Of a DNA stretch of 64,000 bases, positions 1 to 11,185 are shown piece by piece. The position numbers and the translations under genes were made by a program. Within the stretch, counting starts at the first letter, position 1. The number at the start of each line of letters is the position of its first letter. The notes beneath the pieces are model-generated. The model had not been told where the DNA came from. It saw only the letters and a program-made list of their open reading frames with translations, and did not search any database. Source of the stretch: Diadema setosum (taxonomy: Eukaryota > Echinodermata > Echinoidea > Diadematoida > Diadematidae); contig CM067070.1 of the NCBI GenBank assembly GCA_033980235.1, positions 22,998,699 to 23,062,698 of the forward strand. The letters run 5' to 3'.

Positions 1-516
1 TATTTTGGTTGGACCCCTGTGAAAACCAGCTTTCAGCTGACCAGGGCAATCCATCCCATGAGTGGAGAATGAATAAATAAAATAAATAAATAAATAAATA
101 AAATAAAATGTGATAACCTTGCTGTCATAATACACTGACTTAGCAGGAATCGTAAGAGAAAACCAAATTGTCCATAATCATTAATAACAATCTGTAACTA
201 TGCGTAATTATCCGAAAATATCCGCAACTCTCCGCAGGTGTTCAGAACTATTATGTGCCAATTCGTAAGAATATCCGCAAGTGGACGCAAGTATTCGCAT
301 CTGGTCGTATCTGTCCGTATCGCCCGCATTTTTTGCCCGCATGTTTTGTACAAATTTCTGGTGACGGCAAAGGATCCGCGGGGGTCCGCGGAAAAAATGA
401 CTTTTTTTGGACGTAACGCCAGACGCAGAGCATTATGTGACTGGGGCTTTAGTAGAGGCACTACAGAGTGGATCGAGTAGACGTATTCTTTGGACAGTTG
501 ATTGTTGTTATGAATA
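1..516. other. upstream flank of Ig-receptor gene 1
   Basis: No gene is visible. An AAAT-type run lies at about 68-107. At about 200-420 there is a diverged short-period stretch with repeated TCCGCA and TCCGTA words. The last 60 bases (about 463-500) carry a motif of the form AGAGTGGATCGAG that recurs about 50 bases before the start codon of the paralogous gene at 17525, so it probably belongs to the shared 5' UTR or promoter. No clear TATA box was identified. Confidence 0.4.
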
Positions 517-862
517 ATGATGTTGTTTCCGACGATCCCTATGGCCCTCTTAATAACATCACTTTTGAATGTTGTGAAAGCTGATCAGAAGGCAACAGTA
601 AACCTATGTTGTGTTTTTAAGAATCCGCGGGATGTCTGGCTGCTATCCTGGAGAGCAAGCGAAACCAACAAGGTGGTTGCAACATGGTCGCCAACTACAA
701 ATTCACGTACCAAATCTTTAGATTTGACAAAATATGATGTTGAGCGAAACGGATGTCTGCGCATTTCCAACGCTACGGGGCAGGATGGCAGAGTGTATGC
801 ATGTGATATCCTTTTCATCAATGGCTCTGTGGATACTTCTTTTCATATCGTGATGGTTAACG
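517..862 (+). CDS. gene 1 exon 1: signal peptide and Ig-like domain
   Basis: Translation starts MMLFPTIP; the second Met (520) matches the start of the paralogue and may be the real one. A hydrophobic signal peptide of about 22 residues precedes the Ig fold. B-strand cysteines appear as LCC, the C-strand tryptophan as LSWR, then KYDV, GCLRI and the F-strand pattern DGRVYAC. Besides the canonical B-F cysteine pair there is a second pair (the other Cys of LCC and the Cys of GCL), so an extra disulfide is likely. N-glycosylation sequons are NAT and NGS. The exon ends in phase 1 at a GTAAGC donor (863), and the frame reaches a stop at about 898 if not spliced. Confidence 0.82.
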
Positions 863-3279
863 GTAAGCAAAGAATCGATACCTTTGTTGCGACTGATTGA
901 CAAATTACCCTTCATCGACGTAAATATTAACACTGATTTTTCAGCGTTCTGAGGGCCATGATAAAATCATGGGCACACACACTCGGGTGAGATCCCAGCC
1001 AAGTACGTATGAACATCCCTGAGGAGGTTCGTTAATCCGAAAATGAAATTCGGAATAACGAACCTTCGGAATAACGAATCTTCGGACTAAAGAGCCTTCA
1101 GGGAATAACGAACCTTCGGAATAACGAGTTGTAACCAATAATACTAGGGGGTTTAAGGGCTTTAACCCCCCCCCCCCCAACTCATTTGACTCCATTTTGT
1201 TTTGTTTGTCTTTTCTTTCGGGGAGGGGTTATAGGGGATTTCACCGCTCCACCCCCCCCCCCCCCCCCCCCCCACAGAGCTTTTCATATTTTTTTTTTCG
1301 CTTGCCAGCGGAGAAATGGCAGCTAAAAAAAAATGAAGATTTTTGTGGGTTTTTTTTTTTCTTGTCAGCCGACTTTGTGGCAGCAAAAAATGTGAAGACC
1401 TCCCCCTCCCTCCTTTTGGCTTATCATGACCCAAATGTATGCCCCCGCCCCCGAAACTGTACCATCCCTTTAAACTCGGCTTTTTAGCAGACCTCTCCAC
1501 TTCCAATTCATTTGATTCAATATTTTTCATAAAACTCCCATATCTCTATTGTATTTTAGATCACAGTATTTTCCTTGATTAAAAGTTTCATTGATTTTGT
1601 GCCATTATGTGTATTCAAATGTTTATTTGCATTTGCATATTCGTTGGATATGAAATAATGAAATGAAATGAAATTATGTTAAACTATAGTTGTCATCATT
1701 ATTGCGGGTGTTTATAAATATCTTAAAGAATAAAAGCAGTTGTTAAGCATCCAGACATAATTTGATAAATTGGAGAAAACGGACAGAAGATAATGCAATA
1801 TGCGGAGGGAGCTAGCTTTATCTTTATTTCAAGCTTTATTTATGTATTTAATGTTGTGTAATGATTCCTTTTTCTATAGAATATACCACATCCAGAGTGG
1901 AAACGACATCAGCACGGGCATCAAGTTTCTCAACGAGTCTTGTCTCCACAGGCAAGTTACAAATACTGTAGTACATATTAGTGGGTATAGTCCATAGAGT
2001 TGGATTATACAGCTCTATGGTATAGTCCCACTGGTTCCTTTTTCCGACATGTTTGTTAATTTACAGATCAGCAGTTGTGATCTTAACAAATTCAATTTGT
2101 TTATAGAGGGAGACAAATTGAAGTAACTCACACCTGAGCCTGACCCCTCTGAATATCTTTCTTTCATTTAGTGCGGACTAATCTCATGAAATATTCATTG
2201 CATCATGTTTTATCGAAAAAAGCGAAGTTCATTAAACCTAAAAAGGAACTCTCCACTATAATCTTGGGAGATGTATTCACAAAAGTGAAGAACACAAATA
2301 CAAATCTGTTCAAAATATATTTACGATCGATTTTTGTCTACTCCGCAACATTCCCAAAGAACGATAGGAAAATCAGAGGCAAACAATTGTACCGGCATTC
2401 CATCCAAACAACTATCGAGCAATCGTCGTAGATTTACTTGTTGAATAACTATATTCATGCAATTTTATTTTTTTTTCTTCTTTCGAGTATAATACACAAT
2501 CATGCAATTTGATCCTTTTTATTCTTTTTTCGAGTTCAAGATATCATTAGACTTGACGGAGTGAAATAAATCATTATGAAATTAAAAAATTAATAAAAAT
2601 TCCAGATTTCGGGAACCAATCCTCCCTAATTAAGCTTGATTAAGATGAACTTTTTTTTTTTCCTTTTGAAGTGGAACTTCAAGAACAGAAAGAAAAAGGA
2701 AAACAAAGCTAAAATAAACTTTCAATGATAATGTGCATACAGGAACCAGAATAAAAAACTATGGCCTTATCATCACTTGGAATATAATTTCTTTCATCTC
2801 CTCATTTCTGGCTAAAGTATCACCTCGTGACGACGTAGACAAAGGCGAGAAACCGGCCGGACTCATACTTGCTATCGTGCTGCCTTTTGTGGGCTGCTTT
2901 CTTATCAGCATCTTAATTGGGTTCGTTGGATGGGTTGTGTGGTGGAGAGGTCGTGTCAAGACAGGTAAATAATTATCTCTTGTAAAGCTTTGTAGGTCTA
3001 GGAAAGATGTATAATATTTTGATCGCAAAACAACTAAACCCCAACATTACCCAAGTCACAGAAAAAAAACCCACAATTCATTGCAGTTAATGATGAAAAG
3101 GATGCGATATTTCTGTCATTACTTAAAGAATTTTCTTTGTTAGGTGCAAGTATCAAACGAAGTAAGAGAAAAAATATTTTATAATGCTCTTAATAATAAT
3201 GGACTTGCTTTAAAATGCCGTAGAGAATGACGCTAAGCCCGTTTTGCTATATAACCCTTCATATATATAAATATAAATG

Positions 3280-3321
<42 letters not shown>

Positions 3322-4930
3322 TGAATAAAATATACATACACTCAGCAAAGAAAGTAAGTTCCCCCCTAGCATTTTTGGATATATCTCAAAAAGTGTTTTA
3401 CCGATTTTCATAATTCAAACGGAAATGGATAAAGAATTTTATTACTCATAACATGAGTGGCAAATCATTGCCACCAGATATCATTATTGGTGTGAAAAAA
3501 TGCATTTTATGTCAAAATGCATGGAAAAAAAAGTTGCACTTTAGTGATTTGCAATGACTTTTACACAAATAATTAAACAATCACTCATGATTCTGAACAT
3601 TTAAGCATGGTTGATTGCATATTTCTCTATCTCTTTCTTTTCATGAGCATATACAGTGAAGTATTTGATAGTTGATATGTCCACCATCCGCTTCAATGAC
3701 CAGCCGGCATCTCTTCCTCGTACTGTTAACTAAAGTTTACTTGGCACTGCTCAATGTTGGCCCATGCTCTCTGCAAGATGCGCTTAAATTCTTGCAGTAA
3801 AGTGTCATCTTTCACCTTCTTGCTCGCTTTCCGCTTAATGACATCCCAAAGATTCTCTTCTGGATTACAGTCAGGCTATCTTGCAGGCCACTCCATACGT
3901 TCGATGCCATTTCCCTCAACAAACTGATCTACAACTTGAGCGCATGATGCAAAATGGCCATAGGCACATTAATGTGATGAACCCAGATTGGAATTACAAA
4001 TCACATGGCTTCTACCAACATTTTCATATTGAAAAGGCTTTTGTTTAAAAAGTATGCATAACATCTGTTTAATAGGGAAGCACATTGTACGTGAAGAAAT
4101 TCCTGAGAATTGCACAATTTAAAAAGGTCATTTGCTAACTTACGTAGGAAATGTATACAATATGCTTCATATAGCCTGAAGTGCAACTTTTTCCCCATGC
4201 TTTTTGACATAAAATGCGTTTTTTTACACCAATAATAATATCTGGTGGCAATGATATGCCATTCATGTTATGAGTAATGAAATTCCCTATCCATTCCCGT
4301 TCGAATTATGAAAATCCGTAAAATACTTTTTGAGATACATCCAAAAATGTTAGGGGGGGGGGGGACTTATTTTTTTTTTATTTTTTTTTTTTTTTTTTGC
4401 TGAGTGTATATATACTGTATATATATGAGTATATGAATATAAGAACGACCCAAGTCCATGGAAGACCATTTCGAGTAAACTAAAAAAAAAACTTCATATC
4501 TTTTTTGTTTGTCCAATAATATTCTATTTAACTGTGATGGGAAGGCAACAATGTATATACAAATTAGAACATATATTATTATGACAATTAACATTAACAT
4601 TAATTGTGGAGAGGCCATTTTGTGTGTTGGACTTGGGTCGTTCTTTGATTCATATGGACTTGGGTCGTTCTTTGATTCATATACATGATATTCTGCTATA
4701 GAGATGAGAGAAGGACAAGAGAGGGCGCTATAATATGAATGTAAGAATGACCCAAGTCCTTCATTCTTACATTCATATAAGATTTAACTCATTTATTTCA
4801 GGCACTTCCGGGGGTAATTAGGATTTATCATTTATACACAAGATGAGTCCATGTATAAGCTACAATTTCCCATGTCAAACTGAATTTGGCCAAAAATTGG
4901 ACTTGGGTCGTTCTTATATTCATATACTCT

Positions 4931-4962
<32 letters not shown>

Positions 4963-7383
4963 TACTTTTTTTGGGGGGGGGGATAATCGAAGATTTCATA
5001 TTCAAAGGCTCAAAAATATCTTAATACAATGGTTATGCACGTCGAGTTGCATCTCATGAAATTTAAATACTTATTCTATGTATTTGATTGTCTGTTACCA
5101 CTGTGTTACCACTGTCAGAGGGGACGTGTTTTTTTTTTTTCCCAAACACCGCCATTTTGTTTATCCTTGTCATGTGAGACCGACATAAGGGTTTTCGATG
5201 CATTAAAATACACCCCCAAAATATTGTGTCTGTCCACCTTTGCAACTGTTAATATGTCTCTTTTCACGGTATAATTTAGCATTTCCATGCTCTCCTCCAT
5301 GTGCTCGATTCATTTTGACCTAAAATGTTCGATTGTCAGGAGAAGCAGAAGACGAAGAGATGAACACAAGTCAGACATCAACTGTCGTTCCATTAGTTGT
5401 GGTAGGCATTCTATTCAAACAGTATCGTCAAAGGAAACAAAAAGCCAAAGAGCAACGAGGATTGAGGGAAAACAGCAACACTAGTAGAACACATCAGTGA
5501 AAGTTTGAGGAAAATCAGGCAATCGATGCAAAAGTTATGAATAAATTTTTTGCATTTTGGTGCTGTATTGACTTCTGGATAAGGAGACTACTGGAGTTTA
5601 TGACATCATGTCATGACGTTGTCGCGACATTCACTCGACCCATAATTATTGCTCTTTGGGTTTCGGTTTCCTTTAACATTATCTTGCTACCGCATGTTTT
5701 TGTGTTAAGCGTTGGTTTGGGGGGCTTTTTTCCCCCTTTTTTTTCCTCACATCGTCGCTTCGACTAGAGATCGCGCAGGAAAACCTATCAGGCTGTCATA
5801 TTGGTCTTTCTTTCTGGCAGACACACAGAAACGAAACCAGATCAAAAGCTTCGATGGGAAGGCACAGGCACAAGAAGATTAATAAGTACTTCTTTTAAGG
5901 TTTCAAGGATATCTGAATGCAGTGATTCTGGTTTTATTTATTTACTTCATGTATTTGATTGTTACCATTAAAAGAGGCATTTTATGTGTGGTTGGGGTAT
6001 TTTTTTTTAACCAGTGCAGTGATCAGTGCAGTTATATTGATCGCAGGCAAACAGATAGGCCTACTATTAACACGTTGTAATGCACCGCAGATATAGTGTT
6101 TGTACCCTTCATAGAACTATCAATATACCATGATTTTCACCTAGGCTCTATATATAATTTAGGATTTCTTTTGTTGTATTTATGGTTTATTAAAAAATTA
6201 TACAAAATCACACTATTTACATTAATTTACATGATTAAAATAACACAATCACTGAACATTGTTGAGTAATTGTTGAAAAAAAAATTGATGTTCTCCTTTG
6301 ACTCTGTTCATGATTAATTTCTGCCCAAAATGTTAGATTGTCAGAAATTAATACACGACCTGGCATCGACTAGCTGTCGTAACATTTTTGGAGAGACTTT
6401 CGCTTAAACCTCAGTCTTGCTACATATTTTTGTTTCAAGTATTTTTTGTTATAAGCCTATACCAGGTTGTCATAGTGGTCTTATACTTTCTGGCAGAAGC
6501 ACAAGAACGAAACCAAAGCACAGAAAAAGGAAAGCAAACCCTTTCTTAATAAAACTTCTACGAATGTACAGTACACCGATCCGATTTCATGCAGCATCTG
6601 AAGGATTGCAAATGCTTCGATCGGAAGGCACGAGCAGTATAAAACGTCAATGGGGAATTACTGCATAAATTACTAGTAATATGTTGAAGTCATGTGCCTG
6701 TGCGTGGTTATGGAAACAAAGACTCAGTAATTGACCTTCTAGCCAACATACTCAGTATTATTTGCTGAGTATATCCGATCATGTGTTACCGTTTAACCGC
6801 AGTTCATTGCCGGTATGTTGCCTCTCAAAGTACATGTGCGGGTACGTGTAAGTGTGTGTGTTGGCCTGTGTTGTAGACAGGTATACAGTTTACAGGTTAA
6901 AGGATGCAAGATCGTCTATCTTTTATAACACATCCTAAAGAGGAAAAAAAAAGAAGGAAAGAGAAATAATTCTGCTTATGATTTGATCTGATTCGATTTG
7001 ATTTGATTTGATCTATTTCTGCATTTTTCACAAAGTATATACAACATAACAATTTTCCACTACTATTCACATTATATCAAACACAAAATGAATGTAAATG
7101 CAATCATATATAATGTACCAGTAATGAAATATTGTATAGGTGAATTATAATCATACAAAAATAATTGGAAAATAATTGATTGTTCAATCGAATTAATACA
7201 TACAAAATGCAGGAGACCGTTATCTTAAGCTGAAGCTTGAGTATCAGTGAAAATATGCTAATATCAGTTAAAAGGAAATAGTTTCATTATTTTTCTAATT
7301 GTTTGTTGATGTCCCTTACGTTGCAGAATAAGACCGAAGTTCCGGTTCCGGGCTCGAAGGAGGAAGAGACCTCTATGGTCTAG
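517..7383 (+). CDS. Ig-domain transmembrane receptor, gene 1 (five-exon model)
   Basis: The model joins exons 517-862, 1880-1951, 2818-2964, 5340-5401 and 7327-7383. It predicts a small type I membrane protein: signal peptide, one Ig-like domain with four cysteines, a Ser/Thr-rich stalk, one transmembrane helix, and a short acidic tail ending ETSMV. Junction phases 1,1,1,0 keep the frame open throughout. The same exon order and phases occur in the paralogue at 17525-32186, and that agreement is the main support. Single-Ig receptors of this shape usually act in cell-surface recognition, but the ligand and partners cannot be told from sequence. The tail shows no ITAM or ITIM. The 3' limit of exon 4 and the use of extra exons between 5402 and 7326 are uncertain. 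Intron 3 contains a mariner fossil and an inverted-repeat element. Confidence 0.7.
1020..1131. repeat. short tandem motif, GGAATAACGAA units
   Basis: Imperfect repeats of TTCGGAATAACGAA in gene 1 intron 1, followed by poly-C runs at about 1160-1180 and 1250-1275. No coding signal; simple or satellite-like sequence. Confidence 0.6.
1880..1951 (+). CDS. gene 1 exon 2: Ser/Thr-rich stalk
   Basis: The acceptor is TTTTTCTATAG. With the leftover G from exon 1 the exon reads E-YTTSRVETTSARASSF and ends SLVST, again in phase 1. High Ser/Thr content suggests an O-glycosylated stalk between Ig domain and membrane. The donor is ACAG|GCAAGT, a GC-AG intron with otherwise perfect consensus. The paralogous exon 20649-20714 has the same acceptor type, phase and GC donor. 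Length is 72 nt against 66 in the paralogue. Confidence 0.72.
2818..2964 (+). CDS. gene 1 exon 3: transmembrane segment
   Basis: A pyrimidine tract and TTTCTGGCTAAAG acceptor precede the exon. It reads VSPRDDVDKGEKPAG, then a strongly hydrophobic run of about 25 residues (LILAIVLPFVGCF onward), then basic WWRGRVKTG as a stop-transfer signal. It ends in phase 1 at GTAAAT. The 85 bases before it align with those before the paralogous exon at 28174, except where the gypsy element interrupts the paralogue. Confidence 0.8.
3339..4406 (-). mobile_element. Tc1/mariner-type DNA transposon, degenerate
   Basis: The ends are CACTCAGCAAAG and its complement, each flanked by TA (3337-3338 and 4407-4408), the target preference of Tc1/mariner elements. 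Inverted repeats of roughly 200 bp run inward from both ends (about 3339-3545 and 4185-4406). On the - strand the middle (about 3660-3960) encodes remnants of a transposase C-terminus, including PEENLWDVIKRKA after a broken WPA-PDCNP motif. A stop interrupts that motif and most of the transposase is missing, so the element cannot move by itself. It lies in intron 3 of Ig-receptor gene 1. Confidence 0.8.
4421..4938. mobile_element. nested inverted-repeat (MITE-like) element
   Basis: Terminal inverted repeats of about 37 bp (ATATGAATATAAGAACGACC... at the left, its complement at 4898-4938). Further copies of the GGACTTGGGTCGTTCTT end sequence occur inside, two in direct tandem at 4629-4682 and an inverted pair near 4733-4785, as if one member inserted into another. 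No coding capacity. It abuts the right end of the mariner fossil and is followed by a TA run. Confidence 0.7.
5340..5401 (+). CDS. gene 1 exon 4: acidic juxtamembrane tail
   Basis: Acceptor GATTGTCAG. With the preceding G it reads GEAEDEEMNTSQTSTVVPLVV and ends in phase 0 at GTAGGC. The paralogue (31115-31176) has the same length, 62 nt, and shares the core EMNTSQ. If this donor is not used, the frame continues about 33 codons with a basic stretch (KQYRQRKQKAKEQ) to a stop inside a repeat. The 5' end is well supported, the 3' end less so. Confidence 0.62.
5478..5660. mobile_element. fragment of inverted-repeat element family A
   Basis: Matches one arm of the family seen whole at 11186-12022 and 19816-20401: TAGTAGAACACATCAGTGAA, then AAAAGTTATGAAT and a GAGACTACT block. 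Truncated, and located just after exon 4 of gene 1. Confidence 0.6.
5821..5898 (+). CDS. gene 1 possible alternative exon 5, basic tail
   Basis: Follows an acceptor-like CTTTCTTTCTGGCAG. In phase 0 it reads THRNETRSKASMG and continues basic to a stop at 5896-5898. A matching acceptor and start (THKNETKAQ) occur in gene 2 at 31280, and a third version sits at 6497. No strong downstream donor or nearby AATAAA is seen, so it may be an alternative terminal exon or a decaying exon. Low confidence. Confidence 0.3.
   Translation, partial: THRNETRSKASMGRHRHKKINKYFF
6280..6700 (+). pseudogene. second, decayed copy of the exon 4-exon 5 segment in gene 1
   Basis: Aligns closely with 31050-31480 of gene 2 and also with 5280-5900 of gene 1 itself. 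Its exon-4 equivalent after GATTGTCAG (about 6340) has lost most of its coding sequence. An exon-5-like start, KHKNETKAQKKESK, remains at 6497 after TTTCTGGCAG. Local duplication of the cytoplasmic exons within gene 1 is the simplest reading. Confidence 0.5.
7327..7383 (+). CDS. gene 1 last coding exon: conserved C-terminus
   Basis: Acceptor CCCTTACGTTGCAG. Phase 0 reading is NKTEVPVPGSKEEETSMV then TAG. Gene 2 has SETEVQVPGSKEEETFIV then TAG at the same relative place. The last three residues, SMV, fit a class I PDZ-domain ligand (S/T-x-hydrophobic). The flanking intron and 3' UTR also align between the two genes. Confidence 0.75.
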   Translation, partial: NKTEVPVPGSKEEETSMV

Positions 7384-7690
7384 AAGAGAGGACTATTGAC
7401 CTTTGACCCAAACCCTTGACATTAAACGTCAACTCATCCCTTCTCCAGCATGTCCATCATGTCCAGCATTTACAGCATGTCCTTCTCCAACTACTCCCTT
7501 CTCCATCTGTCCATTGTACTTGTCGGAGTCAGAGGATGTACGCACGAACCTCGATTCTGACCCGGGACAGTCCCTCCCACCCATCAATCCATCTCCAGAA
7601 CCTCAAGTCAGCCCTACACCACACCAAATCTTAATACTATGGAAGTAGCATGAATCAAGAGAAAATAAAAGAGTGTAAACGGCTTACCAC
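7384..7690 (+). promoter_or_regulatory. gene 1 3' UTR with AATAAA signal
   Basis: The conserved 3' UTR carries imperfect CCAGCATGTCC repeats at about 7446-7490. The polyadenylation signal AATAAA lies at 7664-7669, followed by a TGT-containing stretch. The equivalent in gene 2 is 32443-32448 in the same context. Confidence 0.6.
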
Positions 7691-7894
7691 TTCAATAATC
7701 AGAGTTCGCAGTCTTCTTATTTCCCGAGGGATAATATTGAATGGAATGAAGTGAGAAAGCGAAAATTGACAGCTCATTTCATTCATGAAAAATATATAAC
7801 TCATTATATGTACATACAGTTGTATATTATATGATAATATTTATCAATACAGTTTAGATATAGATAGACAGATAGAAAAAATATTATATATAGG

Positions 7895-8109
7895 GCCTAT
7901 GTTTGTGTGTTTGTGTGTGTGTGTGTGTATGTGTGTGAGGGTGTTTGTGCGTGTGTGTGTGTTTGTGCTGGTGAGTGTAGAGTGAAGATAATACATGTAA
8001 GACTATACGTATATAAGCATGAAAGTTCCTAGGATAAGTATACTTCCAGTGTCGAATAACCACAAATATATAACTTTTCCATTCACCTTACATCTATTTC
8101 TTCCATTTC

Positions 8110-8162
<53 letters not shown>

Positions 8163-8600
8163 ACAATCACATTGATGCTCCAAGTATCACTTTTACACAT
8201 TACACGACGTAGAATGTCTAGGTATAATGTGAATGACCTTACGGGAGCTCGGCTGTTTTGAACTAATGAAATGGATACAGGATTGACATGTATAATTATA
8301 ATTACTTGAAGGGTTTTTTGTGTTACTTTTAGTTAACAACAAACTGCGTGTGTCTATGTGATAAGATGACCATAACAATCTAAGATTGTGTTGTGTGAGA
8401 GAGGGATAAATAGATAGATAGATACATACATACATCTGTAGATAGATAGATAGATTGATTGAATGATTGATTGATTTAGAGATAGATATAGAGTGAGACT
8501 CGGTGTTTGTGTGCGTGTGTGCGTGCGTGTGTGTATAAATGTGTGTGTGTGTGTGTGTGTGCGTGCGTTTGTGTGCATGTTATATGTGCTGTCATGGTCG
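7895..8600. repeat. microsatellite cluster
   Basis: (TG)n at about 7903-7975, (CT)n at 8105-8160, (GATA)n-like at 8405-8460 and (TG)n at 8500-8580. Open frames here are simple-repeat artefacts. The cluster has counterparts at 32640-32800 and 33190-33480. Confidence 0.9.
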
Positions 8601-8784
8601 GGGATTCCATTGAGTGGGAAGGCTGATAGCTCTGTTCGAATGTATTCGAGAATCGTGTATAGCTTTCACTAAACACGATTATGTAGTACACACACAGCCA
8701 GCCGAAGCCTCCCGACTGCAGCCGAACAATACCGATAATCATACACTTCGATGCACATTACATTCGCCGACATTACCATTGGGA

Positions 8785-9125
8785 GCAGAGATTTAACAAA
8801 ATGTTCGACTTTTCACAGTTGTTGCATTATGATGGTTCAGTTGTACACAAAATATCCTACCATATAAACATTTCTCATTAGCCACAAATATAAGGAGATA
8901 TGACGATAATTTTCTCAACAAACTATGATAACTGGGGACGGTTTATTCTAGAATCGATTTTTTATGAAACTATTGTTCTTTTCTTATGTTTGACAAACCT
9001 TAACCTGAAATACACTGGTTAACAATCTTACATTGGTAGCTTCTATCCCCAACTCTCATTTTTAGAACTATTTTGGAGCACTTAAACTCATTTCATGTGC
9101 AAATGGTAAATAGGAGCTTTAACTC
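8785..9125. mobile_element. inverted-repeat element family B, copy 1
   Basis: About 340 bp from GGGAGCAGAGATT to GCAAATGGTAAATAGGAGC. Same family as 33693-34071, 51240-51600 and 56029-56385. This copy and the 33.7-kb one share position within the segmental duplication. No coding capacity. Confidence 0.65.
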
Positions 9126-9614
9126 TTCTTGGCTTTCAAACGTGAACGAGAATGAATCGGGCTACCCATGAATCCCCACACTATATACCGGATCTTCCAT
9201 TTTTTTTTTTTTATTTTGCAACAAGAAATAACACATTTCCGCAGATATACCAGACACTGATGTCAGCGACCGTACCGTTATGATTCGCGTACAAAGACAA
9301 CGCCGACACAGCTGTTATCATCGGAGCACGAAACAGTGCCAAAGCATGCTCGACACAAGAACAAAAATAGAAAACGATAAAAAGAACTGCTGATCACGTA
9401 TAAGTCCGTTCGAATTAACCACCATGAAGTGTGAACTGTTTCTCCTCATTGTAATGCAACATGGGACATCACCAGTGATTACATACATCTATATGCATTG
9501 CGAAATACCAGTTGATTTGGGGAATACCATACAGCGTTACCATTTCATAAATATTCATTTTCTGATTTGTGTGTATGTCTGCGTAATACACGTGTGCTAT
9601 TAGTATAAGTGTCT

Positions 9615-9621
9615 ATGTTTA

Positions 9622-9660
<39 letters not shown>

Positions 9661-9794
9661 ATCATTTGGGTCTGTGTTTGTTTGTTTGTGAGTGTGTGTG
9701 TGTGTGTGTGTGTCGCTATGCATTTTTGCATTGTCACGGTATCCGCTGCCCGAACATTCGAGAAGGAAACCAAAAAAAAAATAAATAAATAAAA

Positions 9795-9849
<55 letters not shown>

Positions 9850-9860
9850 ATGAATAAACT
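9615..9860. repeat. (TG)n and (AAAT)n microsatellites
   Basis: (TG)n at about 9624-9655 and 9690-9712, then (AAAT)n at 9776-9855. Long open frames on the - strand across this region are low-complexity artefacts. Confidence 0.9.
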
Positions 9861-9960
9861 AAGTAAATAACCGTACAATAATAATTCATAAACCGTGTCC
9901 TTGCGCCTGCAAAGAAGTCTGATTATCAAATCAAAGCTCAGATAGTCACTGTAAATATAG

Positions 9961-10765
9961 CTTCCTCTACCCAGGGAGGTGCTAGAGAAGGAGAGGCAAC
10001 TAAAGCTCTCTTTTGAAGTCATGTGCAGCACCGCCGAGAAGTTATGCGTTCAACTACAGGTGTTACCCATGTGCTTTGACAAAAGAGAGCATCAATAATC
10101 GGGACTAGCGCTCTCACATCTAGAAATATTTGCTCCTCCTGCAATTCGCTCTCTCTTTCAATGTGATGGCAATAATGAATTAATGTACGTACCTTGAATT
10201 GGAGCAGCGAATCAAAATGCAGTGTAAAATTCACAATTTTAACAGCAAATAGTTTAAAAACACACTGGAACACGCTTTAACGGAGTACTTTATTTGAAAG
10301 ATCAAAATATCCCCTTATTAACAGATAGAAAATTAACATGCGGAAATGTGCGCATTATAGAAAAAAATTAGGTTTTTATGAGGGCCTAATTTTCATTTCC
10401 TTTCGATTTGCGAATTACGAAGAAACTAGAAATACATGTTAATAATATTGAATTCTTTCCTAAACTATTCTAAATCAATTCGAGTCTTTCATTTAAAAAT
10501 TTTGCGGTGAAATAAAGCTTGTAATTCAACGAAAGGTGAAATGCGTTCTTCGTCTCCGAACTTCGTTTTGCAACTAGAGCGGTGCCGAGCATGACTTCAA
10601 AGCGTAATGGAATGCTAGACATCCCATTGTAACCCAAACATGTGTTTGCATGAATTACGAAGAGTTGCCACTCCATCTCTGTAACACCTCCCTGCTCTAC
10701 CTACGCCTTCCGTTCTACTGCATTTGAAAGAGACAAGCACCTGGATTGTGGTGGATATATATGTG

Positions 10766-10823
<58 letters not shown>

Positions 10824-11185
10824 TATATAATGTATATATATATATACATATATATGTATATATATGAGATATAAGAAAGGAAGGAGAGCATATATATATA
10901 TATATATATATATATTCAGCGCATTTTCATTTCATTCAATGCCTTATTCGGAGTGCTGTATTAAGTTTTGCAGGTGTTTATTTGATTGTGAGTATGTGCC
11001 TGTGTGTGTGTGTGTGTATGTGTGTATGTGTGTCTTCTTGCAATATTTTGCAACACATGCAACTGACTAATTTTGCCCATTGCTTGCAGAGTATAGTTTT
11101 AAACCTCAATGTGCCACACTACTCATCTATCTATGGTTATGTGTGTGTGAATTTTGTGCACATTAGACTCATTGGCACAGAACAG
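9961..11185. other. intergenic, no gene seen; (AT)n run
   Basis: Unique AT-rich sequence with a long (AT)n tract at about 10768-10915 and a TG tract at 10990-11035. No splice-bounded coding segment was recognised on either strand. Confidence 0.5.

Larger units (their letters stand above)
6660..9960. repeat. segmental duplication, left copy (gene 1 3' part and downstream)
   Basis: This stretch aligns collinearly with about 31480-34960: last intron, last exon, 3' UTR, microsatellite cluster, an inverted-repeat element, and unique sequence up to the segment CATAAACCGTGTCCTTGCG at about 9888. By eye the match is high over long blocks, for example the GGTTAAAGGATGCAAGATCG region. It shows the two receptor genes arose by duplication of a unit larger than the gene. 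Confidence 0.75.

Noticed and set aside
1162..1530. 122-codon frame on the - strand
   Set aside because: Glycine/lysine-rich product of poly-C and A-rich runs; no splice sites or family pattern.
9600..10031. 143-codon frame on the - strand
   Set aside because: Translation of (TG)n and (AAAT)n microsatellites.
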